DNA of 64,000 bases from Molossus alvarezi (GCA_037176705.1 CM073893.1:18910074-18974073), one strand, 5' to 3'. Shown: positions 35,886 through 45,794, counted from the stretch's first letter. The notes: a model not told the origin generated them from the sequence alone. Translations and numbers: made by a program.

Positions 35886-36767
35886 TTACAGCAGTCCTTT
35901 TAACATTTCTTGGAGTGCTGGTTTGGTGCTAATGTATTCCCTTAGCCTTTTTTTGTCTGGGAAGCTCTTCATTTGATCTTCTAATTTGAATGATAGCCTT
36001 GCTGGGTAGAGTAGTCTTGGATTCAGATTCTTGTTTTTCATGACTTTGATTACTTCATGCCATTCTCTTCTGGCCTGTAGTGTTTCTTGTGAGAAGTCAG
36101 CTGAGAGCCTTATGGGGTTCCCTTTGTAGGTAACCTGTTGCTTATCTCTTGCTGCTTTTAGGATTCTCTCTTTGTCTTTAATTTGTGGCATTTTAATTAC
36201 TATGTGTCTTGGTGTGGGCCTGTTTGGGTTCATCTTACTTGAGACTCTCTGTGCTTCTTGAACTTGAATGCCTTCTTCCCTCACCAAATTAGGGAAGTTT
36301 TCTCTCACTATTTTTTTGAATATATTCTCTATCCCTTGCTCCTTTTCTTCTTCTTCGGGGACTCCTATGATGCGAATATTATTACGTTTCCAGTTGTCCC
36401 ATAGTTCTCTTAAGCTGTCTTCCTGTTTTTTAATCGTTTTTTCCTTTTGTTTTTCTGATTGGTTGATTTTTTCTACCCTGTCTTCTAATTCACTGATCCG
36501 GTCCTCAGCTTCCCCTACTCTGCTTTTTAAACCTTCCAATGTGTTTTTCATTTCTGATATGTCATTTTTTATCTCTTCTTGTTGGTTTTTAATTTCCAAT
36601 TGGCTTATTTTCAGTGTCTCTATGTCCTTACTCATGCTGTTCAGCTTCCTCAAGATCATGGCTCTGAATTCTAGCTCTGTTAACATGCCTAATTGCTCCA
36701 CATTGATCTCATCTTCGGTGGAGGTCTCTTGCTCTTTCATTTGGCTTCTGTTTCTGTGTTTCACCAT
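35886..36767 (-). CDS. L1 ORF1 protein, RNA-binding chaperone, open frame
   Basis: I choose the ATG at 36767 (MVKHRNRSQMKEQ), which sits in AGCCAAAATGG, a good initiation context. An upstream GTG four codons earlier is in frame but unlikely to be used. The product is 293 residues, shorter than human ORF1p. The order is: a polar N-terminus; a coiled coil with heptad-like E/K/L spacing around residues 40-115 (LEGLKSRVGEAEDRISELEDR); the RRM, beginning near NNIRIIGVPEE; and the C-terminal domain with GNPIRLSADFSQETLQARREW, ending MLKGLL. The family forms trimers through the coiled coil, coats L1 RNA in cytoplasmic particles and is needed for L1 movement. No frameshift or stop is seen. The 45-base gap to ORF2 fits the usual bicistronic layout. 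Confidence 0.93.
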   Translation of the reverse strand: MVKHRNRSQMKEQETSTEDEINVEQLGMLTELEFRAMILRKLNSMSKDIETLKISQLEIKNQQEEIKNDISEMKNTLEGLKSRVGEAEDRISELEDRVEKINQSEKQKEKTIKKQEDSLRELWDNWKRNNIRIIGVPEEEEKEQGIENIFKKIVRENFPNLVREEGIQVQEAQRVSSKMNPNRPTPRHIVIKMPQIKDKERILKAARDKQQVTYKGNPIRLSADFSQETLQARREWHEVIKVMKNKNLNPRLLYPARLSFKLEDQMKSFPDKKRLREYISTKPALQEMLKGLL

Positions 36768-37587
36768 TTTGGCTATCACTGTGGGCTTTGGAGCCTGTCA
36801 AGTTCTCCCTGTGGGTGTTGGTGTTCTGCTGTTTGTGGCTCCCTCTCCTGTGTTTAGATGAGTGAGGGAGGACCCACGTTGAACACCACTGTCAAGTCTT
36901 ACTTTCCTGGTTCAAGTTGCCAGCCCAGGAAATGTACTGTTATCCTCTAGCTTTTTGCCTGGAGGCAGTCTAGGCTACTTGATGAGTTTTGGGTTGTCAG
37001 TTGATTGAAAAACTCCCTCTGGTGCTCAGCCAAGGGGCTTTCATGAGGGTGGGGCAGATGCTGGTTGTTAGTGAGCTTCAATTAGCACTTCAATGGCCCA
37101 CAGGGTGGGGTTGGATCTCTGAGGGAGGGGCTGCTGCCTCTCCTCAGAGCCCTGGGAAGGAGCAATGTGGCCACCGTCCTGAGTGGCTGCACTCAGCCAA
37201 AGCTCTGAGCCCCCTCCCAACCCCGAGTGTCCCGACACAGTTCCAGTCCAGTCTGCCCTCCCTCTGTCGGAGCCCAAGGTGAGTGGCTGTGGCTGTTTCA
37301 GCCTCTGTCCCGGCTGCGCTGTGGAGCCGCCTGGGAGTGTGACCCGAGGGCGCTGCTCCCAGCTGAGGCCGCTGCCGAGCTGCCGACCGTGGGCTCCCAG
37401 CCCCGTCTCGGGCCTTCGCAAGCCTACCGGGATGGAGTCAGTGTCCCTCGTTGTATGGTCCTCACAAGCTGCTTTTCTGTTGGTTTTTCCCGTCGATTTG
37501 TCTGTGTTATAGTTGTAATTCCAGTTTGGTTCTGGGAGACGGTCTGTGTAGCTCCGTTCACTCCGCCGCCATTTTCTGTTTATCCTC
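36768..37587 (-). promoter_or_regulatory. L1 5' UTR / internal promoter with YY1-type site
   Basis: This 820-base leader is the L1's own promoter region by position. It is CpG-richer than the rest of the window, especially 37130-37570. On the sense strand AAAATGGCGGCGG (plus 37564-37576) lies about 12 bases from the 5' end, as the YY1 site does in other mammalian L1s, where it sets the start of transcription. No tandem monomers of the mouse type are seen. Overlapping ORFs in both strands (e.g. 37227-37691 plus) follow from the GC-rich composition and are not supported as genes. Confidence 0.75.
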
Positions 37588-37597
37588 GAAGTTCACA

Positions 37598-37653
37598 CTT
37601 TAAAAAGATGAACTTTATGGCAGTAAATTATAGCTTAATAAAGCTATTATTTA
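37598..37653 (+). repeat. Old L1, 3' end (continuation of 31080-31798)
   Basis: CTTTAAAAAGATGAACTTTATGG, then AAATTATAGCTTAATAAAGC is the usual 3' terminus of older L1s. It joins 31798 once the young L1 and one copy of its target duplication are removed. Confidence 0.85.
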
Positions 37654-37890
37654 TTTTAAAAAAAAGATTTTTTCCTTTATTGATTTTTTAAGAGAGAAAG
37701 GAAGGGAGAAGGAGAGAGAGATAGAAACATTGATGAGAGAGAACATTGACTGGCCCTTTCCTGCATGCCTCTCTCTGGGGATTTGGCCCACAACCTGGGC
37801 ATGTGCTCTGACCGGGAATTGAACCATCGACCCGTTGGTGCATGGGTGGATGCTCAACCACTGAGAAACACTGTCTGGGCATAGGGAAAT
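37654..37890 (-). mobile_element. Ves-type SINE (short type), first of a tandem pair
   Basis: Plus strand: TTTATTGATTTTTTAAGAGAG, GAAACATTGATGAGAGAGAAC, GAATTGAACCATCGACCCG, then the head complement ending GTCTGGGCATAG. It shares outer target duplications with the next SINE: ATAAAGCTATTATTTA at 37638-37653 and 38081-38096. Confidence 0.93.
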
Positions 37891-38080
37891 GTCATAAAAA
37901 AATATATATATATCTCATCACATAGAGTGGGAGAGAGGGAGGGAGAGAGAAACATTGACATGATAGAGCCACTTCAACTGGTTGCTTCCCAGATGGGATA
38001 AACCGCAACCGAGGTAATCTAAACCTGTGATTCAGTAGTCTGTGGGCCAACGCTCTAACCACTGAGAAAACCAGCCAGGG
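37891..38080 (-). mobile_element. Ves-type SINE (long type), second of a tandem pair
   Basis: Plus strand: (AT)n after an A-run, AGAGTGGGAGAGAGGG, CAACTGGTTGCTTCCCAG, GATTCAGTAGTCTGTGGGCC, and the head complement ending AACCAGCCAGGG at 38080. It is followed directly by the right copy of the 16-base duplication, so it probably inserted first and the neighbour then landed in its tail. Confidence 0.92.
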
Positions 38081-38399
38081 ATAAAGCTATTATTTAAAAG
38101 ACAGTTTTAAGGAGGCATTCACTCTCAGGTTTGAATTTTGCATTTACAGGAGTCAAAGAGTAAGTGCCTCAAATGTAGCTTAACGTTGCTTACCTCACCT
38201 GAGTCCAGGCCCTGTTAATGCATGAAGGAGCTCTGCCACTGGTCTTCATTTGGGTCTTACACTTCATTTACTTGCATTGTTCCATTTTTGGAAACTCCAG
38301 TTCCCCACATTGCTATCCACTGATTGGATTGAAGCAGGAAGGTGGGGTCTGTGTCTGCCTTGTTCTGAGGCAGCCACGGAGTACCTGGTATGTAGTACG

Positions 38400-38790
38400 T
38401 GCTCCAATCCTGTTGAGTAGACATTATTTTCTTAAAAATATCCCCAGTGACTTCCCATTGCTTTCTGGTTAAAATAAAAACTCCTTTCTGGGATGGCATG
38501 TAAGAGTTTTTGTGACCATGATCTTCCCAACCTGTTCTATCTCCTCCCACCTTGCTCTTCAGAGCTCCTTGCATAACTCTTCTGTCATACTGAATGAACC
38601 CTTGGCAGGTCATGGAATGTTTCATGAGCTTTCCCTTCTCTCTGTTTTCATATTTGTCTCCCTTCTTCCTGGAACTTATGCCCCAAATAACAGCTTGGAT
38701 CCTACCCAATCCTTCTTCTTTCCCCCTCTCTTTCACAGGTGTCAGATCAACATCATAGTCTAAAGGTTCTTTCTACTGTCTCTGAGCTCT
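38400..38790 (+). repeat. L2-like LINE 3' region
   Basis: Landmarks: AGTGACTTCCCATTGCTTTC, AAACTCCTTTCTGGGATGGC, TCCCTTCTTCCTGGAACTTATG and ATCCTACCCAATCCTTCTTC, in L2 order. The 3' terminus is not clear. Minus-strand ORF 38257-38736 is a shadow. Confidence 0.6.
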
Positions 38791-38879
38791 GCCCCTTTAT
38801 TTTCACAGGCATATTCCCAAACAAAACTCTTGTATTTCTAATCCTGCTTTAGCTCCGTGTCTCAGTGGACTTGAACTAA

Positions 38880-39345
38880 TATACTAGTTTGGCAGTCACA
38901 CTATTATTTTTATTTTTTCAATATATTTTACTTCAGAAATTACACTATGAATCCTAACTTATCTAAATCTAAACTTAATTTTTACTTTCTTTCTGAAAAA
39001 TACAAAGACTTTAGATTCTTAAATTGCATTTCTTCACTCTCCTTACCAGTAGAATATATAGATGTCAACTATTTTAATTCTTGCTTTGTTTTAAACTTGA
39101 TACAATCATATTACTGTTGTTTTATATGATGCTTATTTATACTTAGTCACATATGTATCCTTTTCAGTGCTTTCCATTTCTTCTACTTGCAGTCTCTTTG
39201 TTTTGACCTGAAGCATATCCTTTAGACTTTTCTTTCGTGGGGTGTGCTGGTGGCAAACTCTGTTTCTGTTTGTAGGAAGATGTCTTCATTTTAACTTTAT
39301 TCTTGAGAGATGATTTTACTGGGTGTAGAATTCTAGGATGGTAAT
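38880..39345 (-). repeat. Probable old L1 fragment (ORF1 side)
   Basis: The end GATTTTACTGGGTGTAGAATTCTAGGATGG on plus is the complement of an old L1 ORF1 C-terminal segment, and ATTTCTTCTACTTGCAGTC fits the same region. Boundaries uncertain. Confidence 0.45.
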
Positions 39346-39379
39346 TAATATCAATGACTTAAGGATAGTGGGAATTGGA

Positions 39380-40330
39380 AAGTCAGAAATTAGTACATAT
39401 TCTTCAGCTCATTGATCACCTTCTTGGACCTCTAGTTTACTCAATAGATAAAGGTGTCCTCCAGATGGATTAAATTTGTAAAGCATAAATCTATTAACTT
39501 AATAAAAGGACATGTAGGAGAATATGTTTGTGACTCAAACACATGAGGCAAAAGTCTAAAATATTTGACTATGTAAAGGTGAAAGATTTCTATTTAATAC
39601 ACAACATTTTTCAATTTAACAGATAGATGCCAAACCAAGAGAAGGCACTTGCAAAGTAAAAAACCATCGGTTTATTATTATTTGCCAAGATGATTGAAAA
39701 ATGGACAAAGGATATGAACACAAGTGGAAATGCAAATGGATGACAAGTAATGAACAGATGCTCAATCTTAGTTGTAGTCACAAAAATGCAATTAAAACAA
39801 TAATGAAATACCACTTTTCTTTAATGTTTTGGTAGAAATTAAAAACATGGATAATAGCAAGTGTTGGCAAAGATGTGGAGAAATTGGGGCCACTAAGCAC
39901 TATTGGTGAGGTGAACGTCTACAATTATTCTGGAGAGAAATTTGACAGTTTTTAGTAAAATTAAGTGTGCATACGTCTTATGACATTGCAGTTCACTTCT
40001 TGGTGTAACCCCCGTGCAGAAGCCTATAAGGAACAGGTACAAGACTATTTATGGCACTGTGGTTAGTTGAGGTAGTGAGGAGTTGGAAACAAGCTGTGTC
40101 CTATAGGGAAGTGAAGTGATAGGTAAATTGAATACTATGCAACAATTAGAAGCAACAGATTAGATGTATTGTACTGATAGGTCTTAAAAACATAGTTGAG
40201 TGAAAAAAGTACAAAACTGAAATATGTCAATAGCTTGATTCTATTTATTTAAGTTATAAATATGTACACACTCCAAATTTTACAAGGATGCATGTTATAT
40301 TCAAAGACAAATATTGAACATCTCAAAAAA
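39380..40330 (+). repeat. Old L1 ORF2 C-terminal and 3' UTR
   Basis: Diverged L1 text: AAAAATGGACAAAGGATATGAACAC, AACAGATGCTCAATCTTAG, AAGTGTTGGCAAAGATGTGGAG, CACTATTGGTGAGG, then ACTATGCAACAATTAGAAGC and GATTCTATTTATTTAAG. All frames are broken. Older than the full-length copy. Confidence 0.78.
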
Positions 40331-40655
40331 AAATGCTTGTGTGTGAGAGGGAACTATGGTAGTAATTAATGGGAATAAAGGGGAAAAAGCAAAATAAGAA
40401 GGGAGTCATAAACTGAAGAGAACAATCAAATCATCTCTTTGCCTCTGAGGTCTAATATTCACCCCTCTGTCCCCCAAATTACCAAACATTACTTCCTTTG
40501 ACAGGTCTTGCTTGACTCCTCCATGAAGATGGAATTTACAGCTGCTTCCTCTGGTCTGTCCCATGATCCTCCCACTATACTGTGCCCCAAACTCCACTTT
40601 AATACACATCATACTTTATCATAATTATTGCTTTACATGTTTTTTGTTTCCTTCT

Positions 40656-40931
40656 TTTTTTTTTTTTTTTTTTTGGTCCTATCTTTTTTTTTTTTTTTTT
40701 ATCCTCACCCAAGGACATTTTTCCACTTTTTGTACAGATACAGTGGGAGGGGGAGGGAGAGAGAGAGAGAAACATCGACGTGAAGGGACACATCGAGTGG
40801 CTGCCACCCGCACGACCAATCAGGGCCGGGGACAAACTACAACCGAAGTACGTGCCCTTAGCGGGAACCGAACCCGGGTCTCTCCAGACCGCAGGCCGAC
40901 GCTCTAACCGCTGAGCCAAACTGGCCAGGGC
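40656..40931 (-). mobile_element. Young Ves-type SINE with target duplication
   Basis: A CpG-rich, little-decayed copy: AACATCGACGTGAAGGGAC, CATCGAGTGGCTGCCACCCG, GGGAACCGAACCCGGGTCTC, and head complement CAAACTGGCCAGGG. TTTTGTTTCCTTCT is repeated at 40642-40655 and 40932-40945. Two T-runs (40656-40674 and 40685-40700) are split by GGTCCTATC. Confidence 0.97.
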
Positions 40932-40945
40932 TTTTGTTTCCTTCT

Positions 40946-41674
40946 CTATCAAGGTGGTGAGAATTTTGAAGGTGAGTCCTGAGTCTTAGCCATCCCTGTG
41001 TCTTCAGTAAGCAGCTCAATGCCTGGCATACTAAATGTTTGTTGAGTGAATGAAACTACTGGTGAAGGGATCATAATGGAGAAAAACTTGTTGGAATCAA
41101 GGAATATCAGCAAGGTCAGTGGTTAGAAAATGGAGTAAAGTAGGTTCCATGTCTGAGCTGCTGTGGTCAATAGGAAAAAAATGCTTGGGAATGGGAATAT
41201 GAAAAAGAGGATCAAAGAATTTCAGTGAGAGAATCCTATCTGTTCTTACAGCAGGAAGATAGGAGCCCAGCTGGTTTTTTTCCATCAAAATAATCCTCCC
41301 ATCACCTTCATATTTCGCACTACCATCAGCTACCACTGCATTTCTCCGCTCCCTTTTTCAGCAAAACCGTTTGTCAGAGTTCTTTCCACATCTCTGTCCC
41401 ACCATTCTCTTTGACTCCATCCCAGTCAGGAGTTTGCACCATGATTCCACTGGAATAATCCTTGTAAGGACCCTTGATGACCCATAAGTGGGCAAATCTA
41501 AAGGTTAATTTTTAGTCTTTATTTTACTTGTTCAGGAACATGTAAAAATAATACTGCTTCCTCCTTGAAACAGTGGTTTCCAGAAGGCAACTTTCTTGGT
41601 TTCCCTATTCAGTACCTCCCCTTGAATGACTAATGGGCATTTCACACTTAACATTCATAAAACTTAACTACTTT
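40946..41674. other. Non-coding sequence with an L2 3' tail
   Basis: 40985-41060 (AGCAGCTCAATGCCTGGCATACTAAATGTTTGTTGAGTGAATGAA) is an L2 3' terminus on the plus strand. 41380-41530 may be another old repeat. No gene supported. Confidence 0.6.
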
Positions 41675-41844
41675 TTCTAAAATTTATTGATTTTAGAGAG
41701 ATAGAGAGTGAGAAACATCGATTTGTTGTTCAACTTATTTATGCATTCATTGGTTGATTCTTGTAGGTGCCCTGATCGGGGAGCAAACCTGCACCCTTGG
41801 TGTATTGGGATGATGTTCTAACCCACTGAGTACCCAGCCAGGGC
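41675..41844 (-). mobile_element. Ves-type SINE (short type)
   Basis: Plus strand: AATTTATTGATTTTAGAGAG, GAGAAACATCGATT, GGTGCCCTGATCGGGGAGC and head complement CACTGAGTACCCAGCCAGGG. Flanks share AAACTTAACTACT / AAATTAACTTCT. Confidence 0.9.
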
Positions 41845-41989
41845 CCAAATTAACTTCTGATTTCTACATTCCAGCCTGATCTTTCTCCTTCTTTCTAGTT
41901 GTTCTGGCTCTAAGGAGGAATTAATCTTGGAGTCTTCTTCTCACAGCTCACATAGAATCCATCAGCAAATAAAATCAACACCATCTTCT

Positions 41990-42477
41990 AAACAAATTTA
42001 GAATTTGACAACTTCATCTTCTGTTACCCTGGTCCATGCCACCACGATTGCTTTTCTGGGTTACTATTGCAAGTGTTCCCCAACTAGACTTGCTCTTATT
42101 ACTTTCCCCACCTCCCCACTCCTATCCCTTATCCCAGTCTATTCTTAGTGCAGCAGCCTTTTAAAACATAGAGATTCTTTAAAAATTTAAGTCAGGTGAT
42201 ATATTTTCTCAAAATCCTCTACTGGCTTCCCATCTACTCTAGAGTAAAAGCCACTGACCCTATATTACCTCTTTGATTTTATCTCCCACAATTCTTTTAC
42301 TAAATGACTCCCCTCTAGTCCTACTGGTCTCCTGGTTGTTCCTTGACCATGCCCACCCCACTTTTGCCTCAGGGCTTTTGCGTCTGCTGTTCTCTGCCTG
42401 GAATGTTTTGTGCCCTTCAGTAGCCTCATAGTTTACTGTCTCACTCCTTTAGCTATCTGCTCAAATGTCACATTATC
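41990..42477 (+). repeat. L2 LINE 3' region, left part (split by a SINE)
   Basis: CTCTACTGGCTTCCCATCTACTC, CTCAGGGCTTTTGCGTCTGC, TCTGCCTGGAATGTTTTGTGCCC and GCTCAAATGTCACATTATCAAGGAG are L2 landmarks in order. The text resumes after the SINE at 42738 (GAGATCTTCTTTATTAATCC). Confidence 0.8.
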
Positions 42478-42486
42478 AAGGAGATC

Positions 42487-42737
42487 TTTTTTTTTATCCT
42501 CAACCGAGGACATTTTTGCATTTATCTTCAGATAGAGAGAGAGGGAGAAAGGGAGGAAGAGAGAGAGAGAGAAACATTAATATGAGAGAGACACATCAAC
42601 TGCTTGCCACCCACACAACCCCAATAGGGGCCGGGGACAAACTGCAACCAAGGGACCTGCCCTTAGCAGGAACTGAACCCAGGTCTCTCTGATCTGATGG
42701 CCGATGCTCTAACCGCTGAGCCAAACCGGCCAGGGCC
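42487..42737 (-). mobile_element. Ves-type SINE inserted in L2
   Basis: Plus strand: TTATCCTCAACCGAGGACATT, GA tract, ACACATCAACTGCTTGCCACC, GAACTGAACCCAGGTCTCTC and head complement CCAAACCGGCCAGGG. Target duplication AAGGAGATCTT and AAAGAGATCTT on either side. Confidence 0.96.
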
Positions 42738-42900
42738 AAAGAGATCTTCTTTATTAATCCTTTCTAAAATAGTACCTCTTCCCTTCACTTTCTTACTTTG
42801 CTTTGTAAATGTTTGTAGTATTACCACACATTATACTTATATATAATTTGACTCCTCCATCTACTATGACTTTTTCTTTTTCACTGCTATATTACCAAAG
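42738..42900 (+). repeat. L2 LINE 3' region, right part
   Basis: Continuation of 41990-42477: CCTTTCTAAAATAGTACCTC, CATTATACTTATATATAATTTGACTCC and CACTGCTATATTACCAAAGCC. Confidence 0.7.
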
Positions 42901-42905
42901 CCTAG

Positions 42906-42910
<5 letters not shown>

Positions 42911-42936
<26 letters not shown>
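42911..42936. repeat. (AT)n microsatellite
   Basis: Uninterrupted AT tract of 13 units followed by a T-run. Confidence 0.95.
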
Positions 42937-42944
<8 letters not shown>

Positions 42945-43194
42945 GCCAAAGCTTTCCATTAAACTCCTTTATTCAATGCCCCACCACATTGGTTCAGTCT
43001 CATAACTTGCACTTTTTCCCTAGTTTCCTTATAGGTCTGAACAGGTAGATCTCAATTGATAAACACATGATTTATTGATTATTGTAAACCTAATGAGTGA
43101 TGAGGCTTCTTCCAACCCAATTCTCAGGAACAGGTGCCCTTCGACATTTTATTCAGAATATTAAGAAGTGTTTAACTAAAACACCAGGGTTCTT

Positions 43195-43395
43195 GATGAG
43201 ACACATGCCTAAGTTGAAGCCTTAGGTTTGCTCCTTACAAACTGTGTGACCTCGGGAAGCTATTGTAACTACTAGAGTCTCACTTTCTTTATAATGAGGA
43301 TTAAATATGAAAGCACACAAATGATTGTGCCCAGGGCCTCATGAGCAGCAAGCATTCAAACATTAGAAGCTCTCACTGGCATCATTATTATTACT
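43195..43395 (+). repeat. MIR SINE
   Basis: AAACTGTGTGACCTCGGGAAGC, AGTCTCACTTTCTTTATAATGAGGAT and TGTGCCCAGGGCCTCATGAGCAGCAAGC keep the MIR order. Diverged. Confidence 0.65.
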
Positions 43396-43399
43396 AAAA

Positions 43400-44760
43400 A
43401 TACCTTGTCTATGGACACATCTTGACAATCAGTCATGAGATGCATTGCAGCTGAGCCTCAGAATACTTTATAAAAATGGATCTTGAGCAATTACTACTAA
43501 GTGATTGGTCTTGTCAAATGACAGTACCCCCATTGTCATTCTTAGCTTGGATAGTTATCTGTACTTGTACAAGTACAAGACATCCTATTGTGAGGACAGT
43601 GAGACAGGGTGGGCCATGCCAGTAGAAGTTGGGGCTAGGAGCTCACTCAGGGGAAGAAGATCTGTTGGAATGAGAAGGAGGAGATGGAGTCAGTACTGTG
43701 AATCAAGAGCATAAAACCATGATCAAAAGCATGGCCAAAACTTGCTATGGCCAAACAGGAGCCTGAATGGCCAAAGTAGAATCAGGCCCAGGGGAAAAGG
43801 AGGATGATGAAATCAAGATAAAGAAGTCCAAGAATGGTGATGCACATCTGTTGACACAAAAATGAATCATCCTAACTATGCCCCAAACCCTGATTTGACT
43901 GAAGACCAATATTATTAGTCATCTGACCTGGTTTTGAGTAGCCCTCAAGGACTGTATTACTGTACAACATAAGGAAGGGCTACTCATGTGACTCTATTAT
44001 CTTTAACCCATCTTCTCATACTTAAATGAAGATAATATCTGTTTGAGGTAAAGACTCCCTTATCTACCTGGATCCTCAGTTCCAAAAGGAAACCATCACC
44101 TGATATAGCAATTCCACTCTGAATTTCATAGAGGATAGAGATGTATTTTGGTGTTTTGAGCTGCACTGCAATGCATTTTTCTATAGCTATATTCTATTTA
44201 GAAGTTGGGAGCAAATGTAATATTGATGCAAAGATCTCAAATTTTCAAGAACTATATAATTTCAAATTGTCCTTGAAAATTTCAATATTTTGAATATCCC
44301 AGATTATTTTAAATCCTGAAGAGGTACATAATTCCTTTCAAAGACCTCATACTTTGGGAAACATGGTTACTACAATTATAGTTTAAAAGGTTCCTGAATA
44401 CTTACTTGTCAAATGAACCATTATATAATATTGTTTCTTTGAAAGAATGGTCATGAAGTCATGAGAATCCTGTAAAGACAATCTGTTCATTTGGAGAAGG
44501 TGAACTGTTTATAAAGGTCCTATCACAGGCTACATAACTCCACCTGAGGCCAGTTAATGGAAAATGTAGCTACATGACATGAGAAAGAAACTTCCAACCT
44601 GACTGTCTTTGTCTGTTTACAGGACAATGCCTTCCTTACAAGATAGTTAAATGGCTCCTAGGAGCTAGTCAGAACACATGTCTTGGGTTTGTCTGAGACT
44701 TGCTTGCCTTGCTCTTTCTCTGTCCTGCTCTGTGTGGCAGGGGCTGACCCCTGAAGGCTG
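43400..44760. other. Non-coding sequence, nothing recognised
   Basis: Unique-looking. Short ORFs (e.g. 43505-43714) lack domains. No transposon ends identified. Confidence 0.55.
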
Positions 44761-45110
44761 CATCTCCCAGGCTCTCCTGTCAGCTGGTTTCTGGCTCATT
44801 TGGCCAATGAGAGGCAGTGGTGGGAGACAGAAGAGCAGGAAGAAGGAGAAGCAAGGATATATCTCCATTTTCCATCTCAACAGTGTCTCCGTCAGTGGCT
44901 GTTTCTCTCCAGCTTCCATAGGACAAGCCTAGAGCTGTCCACCACTGGCCCCAAGCTCTGGGCACATTATCTCCTTCCTTTGCCCTTCCAGCCTAGGTGT
45001 TGTGGCAGCTTACTGTTGTTGCTAATCATTGGTTACTTCATTCCCTGGCTGGATTCCCAGCCTCCTTCTGGACTTGTTAACCAATTTAAGGCACTAAATT
45101 CTCTCTATTT
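44761..45110 (+). repeat. Diverged interspersed repeat, same family as 1571-2150
   Basis: GCATCTCCCAGGCTCTCCTG, TGGCCAATGAGAGGC, GGGAGACAGAAGAGCAGG and a late TTGCTAATCATTGGTTACTTC. The 3' end (CTATTTTAAATTATCTGTTTC, GGACTCTGATGGACAC) resumes at 45325-45380 after a SINE. Family name not certain. ORFs over it are incidental. Confidence 0.45.
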
Positions 45111-45120
45111 TATTTTTATT

Positions 45121-45324
45121 TTTTTGGTTAACCCTTACCCAAGGATATTTTTCCATTGATTGTTTAGATAGACTGGAAGGGAGGGAGAGAGAAATATTGA
45201 TTCAAGAGAGACACATGCTAGGAATGAACCTGCAACCCAGGTACATGCCTTTGACTGGGAATTGAACCTGAGACCCTTTGGTCTGTGGGCTGCCACTCTA
45301 ACTGCTAAGCCAAACTAGCCAAGG
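45121..45324 (-). mobile_element. Ves-type SINE inserted in an older repeat
   Basis: Plus strand: GTTAACCCTTACCCAAGGATA, AGACTGGAAGGGAGGG, TGGGAATTGAACCTGAGACCC and head complement GCCAAACTAGCCAAGGC. Target duplication CTCTCTATTTTA (from 45111) and CTCCATCTATTTTA (from 45325). Confidence 0.94.
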
Positions 45325-45589
45325 CTCCATCTATTTTAAATTATCTGTTTCTTGTTGGACTCTGATGGACACAGCGTTGTATTCTTTTCTATTTTTTCAG
45401 TTTTACCAGTATAGATTAAGTGCCCAGGTGGTGCTGCCCAGGTGAATCAAGAGTATGATATCATGATGTGATAGATTGTTGCAAATGAGAACAAAGGCAA
45501 AACGATCAAGTCAGCTGTTGCTTTGGTCCCCCTTCCCCTCCTCTTTTTCTATATCTTTTTTCATTATTCTCCTTTCCAATTACTTTATT

Positions 45590-45781
45590 AAAAATTTTTT
45601 TTTCTTTATTGATTTTAGAGAGAGAGGAAGGGAGAGAGAGAGAACATTGATTGGCCGCCTCCTGCATGCCCCTCACTGGGAATTGGGCCCACAGCCTGGG
45701 CATATGCCCTGACCAGGAATCAAACTGGCAACCTTTTGGTGCATGGGTTAATGCTCACCCACTGAGTCACACAGGCTGGGC
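45590..45781 (-). mobile_element. Ves-type SINE at a re-used insertion site
   Basis: Plus strand: TTTATTGATTTTAGAGAGAGAGG, GAACATTGATTGGCCGCC, GGAATCAAACTGGCAACC, head complement ending GAGTCACACAGGCTGGG. Flanked by TCCAATTACTTTA at 45575-45587 and 45782-45794. The same 13 bases recur at 45973-45985 after the next element. Confidence 0.95.
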
Positions 45782-45794
45782 TCCAATTACTTTA

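Larger units (their letters stand above)
31799..37587 (-). mobile_element. Full-length young L1 retrotransposon
   Basis: About 5.8 kb: a 5' UTR of about 820 bp (36768-37587), ORF1 (35886-36767), a 45-bp spacer, ORF2 (32016-35840), and a short 3' UTR of about 200 bp ending in a 16-base poly-A (31800-31815 as T on plus). GAAGTTCACA is duplicated at 31789-31798 and 37588-37597. The 5' end begins GAGGATAAACAG on the sense strand and carries a YY1-type motif a few bases in, as full-length L1s do. ORF1 is open and ORF2 has one premature stop. Compared with other copies here, the last 40-50 bases of the 3' UTR (the GTAACAAAAATAAATTAATAA part) are missing. It lies inside an older L1 in the opposite orientation. 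Other young L1 pieces in the window belong to the same lineage. Confidence 0.97.

Noticed and set aside
36268..36861. 197-codon plus-strand ORF opposite L1 ORF1 and the 5' UTR
   Set aside because: Serine/leucine-rich antisense shadow of ORF1; no start context or domain. A primate-like antisense ORF0 cannot be argued from this.
37068..37691. Several ORFs up to 154 codons on both strands in GC-rich DNA; possible host CpG-island promoter
   Set aside because: The sequence is the L1 5' UTR, as shown by its position upstream of ORF1 and the target duplication at its end. Long frames follow from GC-rich composition.
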